NCBI RefSeq assembly: GCF_033439725.1 | Contig: NW_026944384.1 | Span: 186,001-250,000 of the forward strand | Origin: Neurospora tetraspora | Taxonomy: Eukaryota; Ascomycota; Sordariomycetes; Sordariales; Sordariaceae | DNA length: 64,000 nt | Reading direction: 5' to 3' | Part shown: piece by piece, positions 46,658 to 56,522 of the stretch | How positions within the stretch are numbered: position 1 is the first letter of the stretch | How the letters are laid out: each line of letters starts with the position of its first letter | Notes under the pieces: generated by a model | Told to the model about the DNA's origin: nothing | What the model saw: the letters and a program-made list of their open reading frames with translations, nothing else | The model's database searches: none | Translations under genes and position numbers: made by a program

Positions 46658-47907
46658 TCACTTCTCCTCACGGTCAGCCTCCTCTCTCGGTTCAGCCTCC
46701 AGAACTTTCTTCGACTTTTTACCCGGTGTCATCCTCAATAGCGCACTACCGACGCTCCCGACGCTCTTTGCTACATCACTGATGATTTTCTTCGGCGTAG
46801 TCCTTGGGCCCTTACGAGACATCCGAGTCGGGGTAGTCGGCGGCGTCTCTGGAGGTGGACCTGACACGGTGTTCTTCCGCGGTATATCTGGAACAATCAT
46901 AGCCCGAGGCAGCGAGACCAGAGACGTGGATGGTGTATCCTTAAACGGCAGAGAAGCGCAACTGTTGTTGGTCGTGATATACCCCGACTTCTCTTGTTTT
47001 GGGTTGAAACGCTTGGAGCCGAAGGCGCCAGCCCTGCCTCTTTTTGGGCCATTTCCTTCTGAAACCCGCAAGAGCAAGACCCGATCAAGAACCTTCCAGT
47101 ATGAGTCGTTGCGGAGGAAATATTTCTTGTTGAAAATGTAGTCGTAAGGGTTCTCAAAGTGGTAGGGGAGGAGGATGTCCTCCCTGCATCTGTATGACAC
47201 ATTGGTCTCAACATAGGATCGTTTTCTCAAGTAATCATGATCGGATCGCCAGTTTTCGGGCTGCGGGGAGAGGTGAAGAATAGCTCCAGCATCCTTGTCA
47301 GACTCTCCATTGTATATCTGCATGTATGATGCTCTTTTGTCGGCGTCCCTGGGGTCGGGGAATTGCTCAATAAGTTTGTTGCCGCCGAACGAGGTCATCT
47401 CCACCGAAGGACTCCATGTTAGAAGTGATTTGGTTGGAAAAGGAGATGAAGGGCGGGAGAACTGACCTTTTGCACGACGACATAACCCTCTTCATCTGGA
47501 TCAGTGAGGACTAATACTGGATGATGGTACCCCTCTGGGTCCATGTAGTCTTGGTAGGATCCCCATGCTTGAAGGCCTTCCTCTGGTATCTCCTGTGGTA
47601 GAAACATAATTTGTGCGGCAAGGGAGTACGGATCACGCGAGCGAGGGGCTCTCCCCTTCGTGTCGTCGCCAACTCCATTGCTATAGGTGTTGTCTTTGCT
47701 CTTGTAGGTGTTGTTCTGACAGTCAATATGGAGGGTGTGACTGGCATTGCTCGGAGTTCGGTGGAGTCCATCAAGGTCGCCGTTAATGCCATTGGGGCGG
47801 CTTTCAATATTGGCCCAGGCGGAATGACTGCTGCCTCCAAAATCACCATAGCTGAAACGATGGTCACCCCAATCAAAAGGAATCTGCTCCTTACGTCGTG
47901 GTGCCAT
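46658..47907 (-). CDS. Unnamed-family protein, paralog 1 of 3
   Basis: Exon 1 is 47467-47907 and exon 2 is 46658-47398, with a 68-nt intron (GTCAGT...GGAG, branch CTAAC); 393 aa. After a variable N-terminus come AAQIMFLPQEIPEEG, then HPVLVLTDPDEEGYVVVQK. The intron falls here in phase 0, followed by MTSFGGNKLIEQF, a middle segment ending RKRSYVETNVSYRCREDILL, and a basic disordered tail with TPTRMSRK and TPGKKSKK. The same ordered motifs occur in the genes at 48747 and 54247. I know this pattern as a recurrent family of uncharacterised proteins in Sordariomycetes but cannot name it. The Lys/Arg-rich tail suggests nucleic acid or nuclear association (weak inference). Confidence 0.75.
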
Positions 47908-48746
47908 CCTAAATCAGAAAAGAAGGGATTGAAGTAGTGTCTGACAAGTGATAGCTCGCCAAATGCCGCCATCACAAACCCCCCATCAGAACATGAAGCA
48001 GACGAGCCATACATCTTATACCACTCCCACTTCCTCGACTTCAGCCGCCATCAAGACCACAAGATCGCATTTCATGGCTTCTTCATGTATCACAGGTGTT
48101 CATGTCCCACTTTCGTAGGTCCAAGTTTAACCCACGTCGTGATTCATGACATGAAGTCGTTGCGCGCGGCTGCTGTGCGGCTCTTGTGTTGCGGCTCCCT
48201 ATGCCTCTTCCCGCCTGCGCCGCCCGGTCGCATTCCTGTGTGACGTACGATAAGGTACCAGACAGTCTAGCAACCTCAATGTAGCTGTCTTCTGTGCAGA
48301 TCTCAAAAGCAGGAACGCCGGAAAAGGACTGAACATATGGGGAAGGCGTACGGGCCGAGCCGCTTGTGCTGCTGGATGCGTCAGCCTCGGATGTGGTCAA
48401 CGTCGTCGCTAATCGCTCTTGGAGAACACTCAGTCAACGGCACACAGCAGCGTAATCCCTTGGAACAGCAATAGAAAGATCCTATTTCTTTCATTGTGCA
48501 GAGCTGATCCCTTTCCAACATTGAAGCCACAAACAATGCTCAAAGCAAGAGCTTCTCAGGTCTTCAATAATTCATATTCCAGCCCAACATATTCCACCTA
48601 TTATTCTGAGTAAGACTGCGCAAAAAAACAAATATCATCCCTCGCTCAACACCCATTGATTCCATGTTCAACACTCAAAGGCTCCTTGGTCATCCAAAAT
48701 CCCAAACCCACCATTCGCCCCCTTCCCTTCTCTTCCACATCCCCTA
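47908..48746. other. Intergenic region between paralogs 1 and 2
   Basis: No supported gene. It holds the upstream region of paralog 1 and the 3' flank of paralog 2. Short frames on both strands lack motifs. Confidence 0.5.
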
Positions 48747-49571
48747 TCAAGGATCGGCATCATCCACCTCGCCAAAAATAAAACAGCTTCTATAATCGGG
48801 CCATGGCAAGAAATGCGCAATCTCCTCGTAATACTCCCTCCATGCCTTATTCTCATACTCCTTCGCAAGATCAAACGTCCCCGCATCGCTGGCCTTGGAG
48901 GCTTGTTTCCCCTCCTCCTCCCTCTCTTTCACTGGCTCCGGCAGCGGCAAAGGCGTTTCTTCCCATCCTCTTCTCCACGACTTGCTATGGAGTTTATCAT
49001 AGTCCCGTCCTTTGGTAAGCTCCGAAAAAGACTCCTCTTCGAGGACCCAGACGTCCTCTGTGTCTCCGGACTTGTACGGCTTGAGAATTTCGTAACGGAT
49101 GGGGTATGATGCTTGGCTATTAACGTAGGAGTATTCTTTGTCCATGGGTTTCTCGTCTTTAAACTTGAGTAGGTTCCCGGTCTCCGGATGCTTGGGTGTC
49201 GGGGCGATGGGCCAGTAGGGCTCCCTGTTGCGGCGGTCGGTGGGCAGAGTTCCAGGGAATCTGGCTAGGATGTCTCGGTTCTTGAAGGATGTCATCTGCA
49301 TGCATCAAAGCCAGCTCGATTAGCATCAAGAAGTTCCAAGCTCGCTGGGAGCAAAAGGGAGTGGGTGTAGAGGTAATCAAGGGAAACTTGCCAGTAAAAC
49401 GCTAACTCTCCCTTTCTCGTCCATTCCCTTGGTGACAATGAGGACCGGGTGACCAAAGGCATCGCTGTCTAGACCAGACGGGACCTGCTCGGGTGACTCT
49501 TCGAGAATCTTCTCCCTTTTGGGAAGCCACCTGATCTGTGCAGCAAGATTGGTGAGGCTGCATCCGAGCAT
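48747..49571 (-). CDS. Unnamed-family protein, paralog 2 of 3, with a probable GC-AG intron
   Basis: Exon 1 (49392-49571) reads AAQIRWLPKREKI and HPVLIVTKGMDEKGRVSVLL. Exon 2 (48747-49295) reads MTSFKNRDILARFP, YWPIAPTPKHPETGNLLKF, KEYSYVNSQASYPIRYEIL and KPYKSG, then a charged tail; 242 aa. The intron (49296-49391) starts GCAAGT, not GT, and ends GCAG with TGCTAATC upstream. It sits at the same protein position and phase as the intron of paralog 1, which supports the GC-AG reading. The start chosen is the first ATG; a longer N-terminus as in paralog 1 is possible through another exon. Function unknown. Confidence 0.7.
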
Positions 49572-51483
49572 GCTAATTGGCTTTTCGGAGAAATGCTTGT
49601 CTTAACGGGGGAAATATGTGATATTTTGTCCTAGACTGCCTGCGGCCAGAGGCTCAGGGTTAACAACTAAAAGCCGATGGATTACTTGAGCGAAAAGAAG
49701 CGAGGAGGCAACTCCACGTCTTATAATCCTTATATGAGCCGCTCTGTAGTACCTATGGGGCTCTGATGATTCAACGCATTGCACAGACATGTTTGTCGTC
49801 ACAGCGCGGAGGGTTTCGTTGTCCATGTTCCCTACCAGCTGGTAAAGAGCACACCACATGCATGTCGTGATCCCGCCTGCCGTGAAACATGGCGGCTGTT
49901 GAGCCTCGTCCTGCTCACACTCGGCATAGCCACTGTGTACGTGTGTAGGCTTACATGTGTGCCATAAGCATAGAGTGTTGCTCGACACCAGGCTGAACCG
50001 TGTGTGGTTCTAGGAACTCCGAAAATAGGAGTAGGTGATGAGGCCGTGGACTTGTGAAGAAATGATTTCGATTTTGACCAGCTGTGATGCTTGCAGATGG
50101 CTGTTTCTGTCTGGTAATGCTCGTATTCGCGAAGAGTACTTGTATGCTCTCTCTGTAGACTTTTTGTCGGAGATTTCTCAGACTCAGAGCTGATCAAAAA
50201 AATCTAGCATTATACCATCCAAAGTTCCCTTCTCACCCCTTTCCATTCTCCGTGTCCCCAGTGTCCTTCATTCTCCGCCGCCCTCCTTCTGCGTCCTTAA
50301 TCATCTGCAGAATCTAGCATATTTCCTATCCAAATTATCCCTTCCAGTTCCCTTTCTATCCCACCAAACAAGATGCAGCGAATCTTCACCATTGTCCGAG
50401 GAAGATGGCCAGGGCGGTGGAGTAGTGAAGATAGAAGAGTCGGCCGATACTCTATCTTTTCGTGTGCGCAAGGTGGCTATCAGGCTCGTTTCAATGCTTC
50501 AGGATGAGGCGATAAAGAGTCGGAGCAGATAGCTGCTGCTTGATCGGAGGAGCACAATGCCCGAGAAGGTTCGAAGCGGAAGGAAGCGTCGGCGACTGGA
50601 CAAGAGACCCGGCTAAATCCCGAGGAAAAAGTCGACGGTCCCCTCAATGCACTTATCTCCTCTCCTTCTGCTCTCTGGCTTTGGGCTGTGGGGGAAACAA
50701 ACGCAAAGAAAAGGGAAAGGAGACCTAGCTGGCAGATGCAGAATCGACGCAAGCAACAAGGCTGCTTGGAAGTTGACTCCATGTTGTGATGCGCGCATCG
50801 CCCCAGATCTCCCCTCTTTGTGTCGTCCTCTTTCTTTGCAATCTCCTCCTCCTGTAATGATTTTGTTCAATGGCCGTAGATCTAAACATTGCTAGTCTGG
50901 TTGTGTACCAGACACAGTTCGTAGGACTGGGTCATTGACCTCTGCCTGCAATTTGATACGGGTGGGAGCGGCCGCATCGGTGATGATGTTGGGGATTGCG
51001 TGTGTGAGTTGATGGCAATCGTTGTTTCGAAGCCGCGTAGTGTGGTTGTCAGCACTGGGTGTCGGGTGAAGGCGATGGATCGGTCATCGGGTCGGTTCCC
51101 GGTGTAAGAGGGTGGATGATCGATCGGGAGTACTCGTGACTCGTCAGGGCTAAAAAGCACCGGACTCTATGCGCTGGTAAATCGGAGGGGCTACTTCGAG
51201 TCCATCTCTGGCTGATAAATCGTGACGTTCCGTGACTTGTTGTTGGGAAGAGGGCGTGAGGTTGAAACAAGGTTGGCCGTCGGAGGTTGTCGAAGGATGG
51301 AAGGACGGAGGTCAAAACAAAGTTGGCGCCAAGCCAGGGCGTCGCCGCCAAGATTTCAGGCTGTGGGCGACATGGAACCGTTCGGGGCGCTAGCGGGGGA
51401 ATTGGGGCTAGCCGCTTACACGGCTGAGCACCTGGCCCTGGTCGGGTCTATCCATATACCGGCCAGAAAGGGGGAGCAACCTG
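49572..51483. other. Long intergenic region, nothing coding supported
   Basis: A 44-codon frame at 50373-50507 (MQRIFTIVRGRW) follows a CT-rich leader (50220-50370) with two repeated words (AATCTAGCAT, CCAAA-TTCCC) but has no homology I recognise. Elsewhere only short overlapping frames occur. Paralog 2's promoter should lie in the first few hundred bases. Confidence 0.45.
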
Positions 51484-51572
51484 TAACTGGCCTGAATAGG
51501 GATATGGCCAGTTATAGCTATATCCATACTCGTATGGATTCAGGTACCCGTACTGGTACCCACAAGGGTACC
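51484..51572. other. Cluster of three consecutive perfect hairpins
   Basis: Stem 1: TAACTGGCC (51484-51492) with GGCCAGTTA (51506-51514), 13-nt loop. Stem 2: ATCCATA (51522-51528), loop CTCG, TATGGAT (51533-51539). Stem 3: GGTACCC (51555-51561), loop ACAA, GGGTACC (51566-51572); an extra GGTACC at 51543-51548 can pair alternatively. All three are perfect and follow one another within 89 bases. Function unknown. Confidence 0.75.
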
Positions 51573-51740
51573 AGCAACCACCAATGAATACGCCGGTTGG
51601 AGGGGCGGCTAACGGGCTCCCGATGGGACTTTCTAAGCCGGGAGATGGAAGTGCAATGCCAGCCGGTTGGGCCTGCGTAGAAGTGGGAGACTTTGGTTCA
51701 GGTAACCCCGGCTTCGCCGCATAGGCATCGTCCAGCTCCT
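51573..51740. other. Transition into the AT-rich island
   Basis: GC-rich sequence without a supported gene, ending abruptly at the start of the AGTACT-rich array. Confidence 0.4.
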
Positions 51741-52465
51741 CGCAGAGTTGGAAACTAGTACAGTACTAATTAGTACTACTAGAGTACTAGACTTTAGTAT
51801 TAGTATTAGTACTACCTCAGTACTAGACTAGACTAGTACTAGACTTTAATATATTAAAAATACTAATTTCTGAAAATTGATATTTTATGACTTTTTGAAC
51901 TGTGTATAATTTAGATAAAAATAAGTAAGTATATAAATGGTATTATTATTAGGAAAAGATTTTTCCTTAATTATTTTTGGATTTATACACTTAAAAGGCT
52001 ATAAAAACTATAATAAATAATTATAGAAAAATATTATTAGAATTCTGGTAGTAAATACGAAATACACGATTTTTATTATTATATATTAAAATTAGAAGTT
52101 ATAATAAATAATAAGTTATAAAAAATACTAAAATACTAATTAGTATTAGAGTAGTACTAGAGTAGTACTAGAGTAGTACTTTTTAGTATTTTCGGTACTA
52201 AAAAGTACTAATTAGTATTAAAAATACTAGAGCAGTACTAGGAATACTAGAGTAATACTAGGAATACTAAAGTAGTACTAAGAATACTAAAGATTAAAAA
52301 AAATATAATTAAATAAGTTATTTATATATAAGTCTAATAAATAAATAATAATATATTATATATAGGGGTAAATAGAAGTATAAGAAGTAAAAAAGAGTAG
52401 AATATTAAAAGATTTGATTAGTATAATAGATATATAAGAATAAGAATAATAATAGAAATAAGAAT

Positions 52466-52493
52466 AAGAATAATAATGATAATAGTAATAATA

Positions 52494-52541
<48 letters not shown>
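52466..52541. repeat. AAT/TTA microsatellite
   Basis: Nearly pure (AAT)n with a few GAT/AGT interruptions. It makes an artificial poly-Tyr reading frame on the minus strand. Confidence 0.9.
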
Positions 52542-52542
<1 letters not shown>

Positions 52543-53167
52543 GGGTTATAAACTTTTAAACCTTTTAAAGCTTCTAAGGCTTCCAAGGCTTCCAAATCCA
52601 ACCTTTCAAAGTTTTTAGACCTTTTTCGTTATTTAATTTAAAAGGGTAGCGAAATCGTACGTTTTTGAAACTCAGCGCTTAAAATTCCGTCACTTGACCA
52701 TTTAATATAACTTTATCTACCCTCCATTATTATAATCTAACGTTCCTTTTCTCATCAAGATTTTTATATCTTTTTAATAAATAAAGCGTTTAAAATAGAA
52801 AAAAAGGATAGTTTTTCGAGAAATTAATATAACGAGGTATTCTTTTAATGAGCAATCTAATCTATATATACTTTTATTATTTACTAACGTTTTATTAGGA
52901 TAACCAAATATTCTAGGTTTATAATAATTCTCGTTATAATAAGCGGTTTTTAAATAAGTATACCTTGTAATATTATTGGCGCTAGTAGGAGAATTTAAAG
53001 AAGGAGGGCTAGTCTTATAAGGCTTGCTTTGAAGAAGTGTAAATATTATATATATAAATAATATTAAGAATATTTATAATATTTATTTATTATAATTATT
53101 CTTATTATTATATATATATATAATATAAATAGATTACTGTGGTTTTTATTTTCTTTTTTACTATACT

Positions 53168-53712
53168 TGTTAACGTGTGGCTAGTACTGTGCCTTGTAAC
53201 TGCCTTGTACTACCTTGTAGTATAGAAGGCTAGTTGAACTATTCCTTCTACGGAATCAGTTGACTCAGTCCCCACAGAATGTACTAGAATACAAGAGGTT
53301 TTGCCACTGTATTCTAGAGTCTTATAACTTAGCTAGCATTTCTTCCAGACTGATTTGTCATCACAGGATTCAACAGAAGCTTCTAGATGCTTAGTGTCCA
53401 TGTATATAGAGACCTCTCCTCTCCTTCAGTTCGTCACTCCTTAAGCAAGCAAGCAAGCACAAGTCAAGCAATACAATATAGTCTTTTCTCACAGTGCAGA
53501 GTCCACTGTAATCTTCTGTCTTGAGAGCAGAGTCCTCTCTAAGACCTCTTTTACAACATCCTTTTATTGTACTTGCAACTACGCTGCTTCCTTCAGCATT
53601 GCTGTCGTACTTCCTACCGCTTCCGCTCCGCTCTGCTACAAGTGCATAGTTCACTGTAGCAACCTTGTACTGGTGCTATCATTATAGGCCAGTCAGGGCA
53701 CCGCAGCAAACA
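53168..53712. mobile_element. Solo LTR of an LTR retrotransposon
   Basis: The 545-bp segment starts TGTTAACGTG and ends CAGCAAACA, with TGTT/AACA inverted termini. It is flanked by the 5-bp direct repeat ATACT (53163-53167 and 53713-53717). GC content is normal, unlike its surroundings. TGTATATAGAG near 53401 is a plausible TATA element on the plus strand, followed by a CT-rich leader and (CAAG)n near 53446. No internal retroelement sequence is attached, so it probably arose by LTR-LTR recombination. Confidence 0.8.
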
Positions 53713-54246
53713 ATACTTATATTAGTAATTAGTATATAGATTGGCCCTTTTGATTTATTATATAGAGAAATTAAAAAAAAACCGTTAAATGTAGCTTTTT
53801 CTTATATTGAATATATTATTTTATATATATATATATATAGAGTATTAATAATTTCTTAGCATATATATATATATATTATCTTAAGATAGCTAAATATATT
53901 AGTATTATATAAATTATATTTTAAACGTTCTTCATACTTTTAGTACTTTTAGTACTTTTAGTATTTTTTAGTATTTTGTATGTAACTTTTAGTATTTTTA
54001 GTAGTACTAATTAGTACTAATTGGTATTTATTTTTACTAATAACTTCACGGTTATTAAATATTTTTAAAAACCGTTAATAGTATTAAAACCAGCTCGTTT
54101 TCTAGTATATTTTATATACTAAAACTATTTTTGGAAAAATACTAAAAATACTCTAGTAGTACTAAATACTAGAGTACTAATTAGTACTAGTACTAGGTCT
54201 AGTAGTAATACTAGACCTCTAGTACTAGTACCGGTCAAATACTAGA

Positions 54247-55049
54247 CTAGAGTAGTACTAATCCCAACCCTGGCTCCTCGATGCATTCCTTGGTTAACAC
54301 TAGACCGCCTCCTTGACCGCAGCCAATAAACGGTCGCAAACCATCGCTGAGGCATTCGTATTCCTCCAAGAGCTTAACGTAAGACCCCTTGTCCATCTCC
54401 TTGTCCTCTTCAAACGACAAGACCTTTCCCGTTACCGGGTGTGGTGGTGCCGGGGAAAGCGCTACGTATTGAAGCATTAGACGTTCCCGGGCCTCACGGG
54501 AGCGCGGATGGTCGCTGGGGAATTTGTCAGACAACGACCTTCCCTGAAAAGACGAAATCTGGGTAAGCCAGGCGAGCGGTTAGCAACGTCTTTGTATGAA
54601 CCTGGTGGAGACTGAAATTCAAAGAATAAAGAGTTGCAATATGGGGTACGTACCGGATGAAACTTGACATGAATTTTCTTAGGGTCGAGCTTATCGTGTC
54701 GGACTGAAGAAACAACCACTGGGTGGTCGAATGCCTTGGGGTTTTGGGAGACAAGCTCGAGGGTATTCAGGAGAGCTTGCATGTCTGATGAAAAGCAGTT
54801 GACTTGCAGCCTTTCGACGTAAACTTTCTGGGACGGAAGCCACGCAATCTCGCCCTTTTGGGGCTTCCATGTCTCGGGCCTACTGAGGGAAGTAAAGTGT
54901 CAGCAGATAGAATTCGATAGGTAACACATATCTGTTTCATAGCAGGACACACGGAAGTTATAATAAAGATGGCAGGGGCGTCGGGGGACTAACAAATCGC
55001 ACTCCTGATGATGTTCCTCCCCCATCTTGTTCAAAATCGAGGTGGCCAT
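54247..55049 (-). CDS. Unnamed-family protein, paralog 3 of 3, C-terminus truncated at the repeat island
   Basis: Exons 54994-55049, 54654-54879 and 54247-54558 (introns 114 and 95 nt, normal GT-AG) give 197 aa. Motifs in order: WKPQKGEIAWLPSQK, FDHPVVVSSVRHDKLD, KIHVKFHP, intron, ISSFQGRSLSDKFPSDHP, YVALSPAPPHPVTGKVLSF, MDKGSYVKLLEEYECL. The second intron matches the shared intron position of paralogs 1 and 2. Where paralog 2 continues for another 80 or so residues, this protein ends GLGLVLL, and its last codons and stop are made from the AGTACTA array. The original C-terminus was probably lost when the AT-rich island formed. Function unknown; possibly non-functional. Confidence 0.68.
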
Positions 55050-56096
55050 GGTATCTCCTTCCTTGACTGGGAATATTGTTGGATAGTAGGGTCGGATGAA
55101 ATTGTGGGTTTGGGTTCTTTGATGACTGAGTCGATAAGAGAACACGAGAGAAAATGACCGGGATTCGTGAAGTTGAGGATGAAAACACCAAAAGATCTCC
55201 AACGGAATGTTGACAGCCAGTTCTATAGTCCCCCACGAGTGACTATTTAAGACAAGGAGGGAGGACCATGGAACCGGGAGGCTCGAGGCCAGCAATGCTT
55301 GAAGTTTGCCTCATTTCTGCCACGTATATCAAATTGATGCAATGTAGATGCAAAGCCAACTTGCTGTGCACTTCGGGGATTTGAGCGGCCATTGCATAGC
55401 CCCAAAAATCTTGCCCATGCTTTATCATTGCACAGGGTGCGGTGCCATAAATGAGGCAGTTAATGCAGCTGCCTAGAGATACTCGGCCAAATCAGACATG
55501 ATGTCTGATGTCAGCCTTGCTGATACGTCGTCGAGAGGCTATTCCCGTGGATAGCCGTCTTTCGACAAGGTACAGCTGTGGAGGAAGGAAGATGCTATCC
55601 TTACTACACGGAATCCGTGAACCATGGCTGACGATATGTACAGCTTGTCTAGACATATAAACTCGACGCATCCCTTGCAAATATCTTGTTTGCTGCCTTG
55701 TAGAAAACTGTTTTGTGCTGTAGCACCTCGGGAGTCTTTCAGTAAAATCAAGGAAATACTCGGTCAGCTCCGGAGTCATGACCGCCTGCGCTGCGCGTGC
55801 TGCCAGCAGGACGTGGGCAACACGTAAACGATGGTCAAAAACAAGGAAGCACCTGATTTCATTCTGATGCCCGTGACTTGATTCGTCATTGGTCAAACAG
55901 TTTGCGCAGGTAAAGGAGTGTAGGTCGAGAAATATAAATAATGGGGCTATTTTATGGGATGTTTCTTCCATGACTGCGAGAAAACTCACTTCTTCCTCTT
56001 TCCTCATTTACAGAACTCCCAAGTAATAGTCTGTCCCCACTCGAAGATCAATCAAAGAAAAATTGTCCAAAATCAAGCTAAGACCCCCTTTCCAAG
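55050..56096. other. Intergenic region, no confident gene
   Basis: A 171-aa minus-strand open frame (55492-56007) lacks recognisable motifs or splice context and was not accepted. The region includes the upstream region of paralog 3 and the promoter of the small acidic protein gene. Confidence 0.45.
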
Positions 56097-56522
56097 ATGA
56101 TAATCACGGACGGCAACGGTGGTGTTAGCGGTGCCACTGTTTCAACTGATGATGCTATTAGCATCAACATCAAGTTCGACGACCCCAATACCAATAGCTC
56201 TAGCGAAAGAGGGTATGCTAGAAACAACGTCGACACAGTCGACGTGAAGGGAGAAGAAGGGTCCGGGGTCAAAAGTGGTGAGTACATGCACGATGATACG
56301 GATAGCATTGTGAAGGTCTTCCGAAATTGAAAGGGTGAACGCAAAGCAATCCATGGAAATGAACGTGGTGCTAACGCCGAGATAGATTCCGACGAACACG
56401 AGGGTAAAGATGCGGGTGAAAAGCGTGAAGAGGTAACAAAGGGGGTCGTGGACGAGATCTTGGGGTTTGATGCGGGCCTCTGGAAGGAGCTCTCCGACCT
56501 TTCCAACCTCCGCAGGAGCTAG
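56097..56522 (+). CDS. Small acidic hypothetical protein
   Basis: Exon 1 (56097-56277) and exon 2 (56386-56522) are joined across a 108-nt intron (GTGAGT...GCTAACGCCGAGATAG) to give 105 aa. It starts MIITDGNGGVSGATVSTDD and ends FDAGLWKELSDLSNLRRS. The first half is Asp/Asn/Ser-rich and the second is a charged helix. The 5' splice site, branch point and frame agreement make the model credible. Without splicing, the frame ends at a stop inside the intron. A segment further downstream (QEVLQELCVEGDLLREL, about 56570-56620) could be another exon. No family is recognised. Confidence 0.5.

Larger units (their letters stand above)
51741..54246. repeat. AT-rich island bounded by AGTACT/ACTAGT-rich arrays
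   Basis: The left array (about 51755-52290) and right array (about 53935-54250) consist of many short copies of AGTACTA, TTAGTACTA and ACTAGAGTA with variable spacers. The middle (52300-53160, 53718-53930) is AT-rich with no open gene, and a solo LTR sits at 53168-53712. Because the unit AGTACT is its own complement, the arrays have no strand. This composition differs from the RIP block, which has no such hexamer arrays. Confidence 0.7.

Noticed and set aside
50373-50507. 44-codon frame starting MQRIFTIVRGRW after a CT-rich leader
   Set aside because: Too short and without homology or splice support to accept as a gene.
52356-52601. Minus-strand frame with a poly-Tyr run
   Set aside because: It is the translation of an AAT/TTA microsatellite in AT-rich DNA.
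55492-56007. 171-residue minus-strand frame
   Set aside because: No recognisable motif, no intron or promoter context; several shorter frames overlap on both strands.
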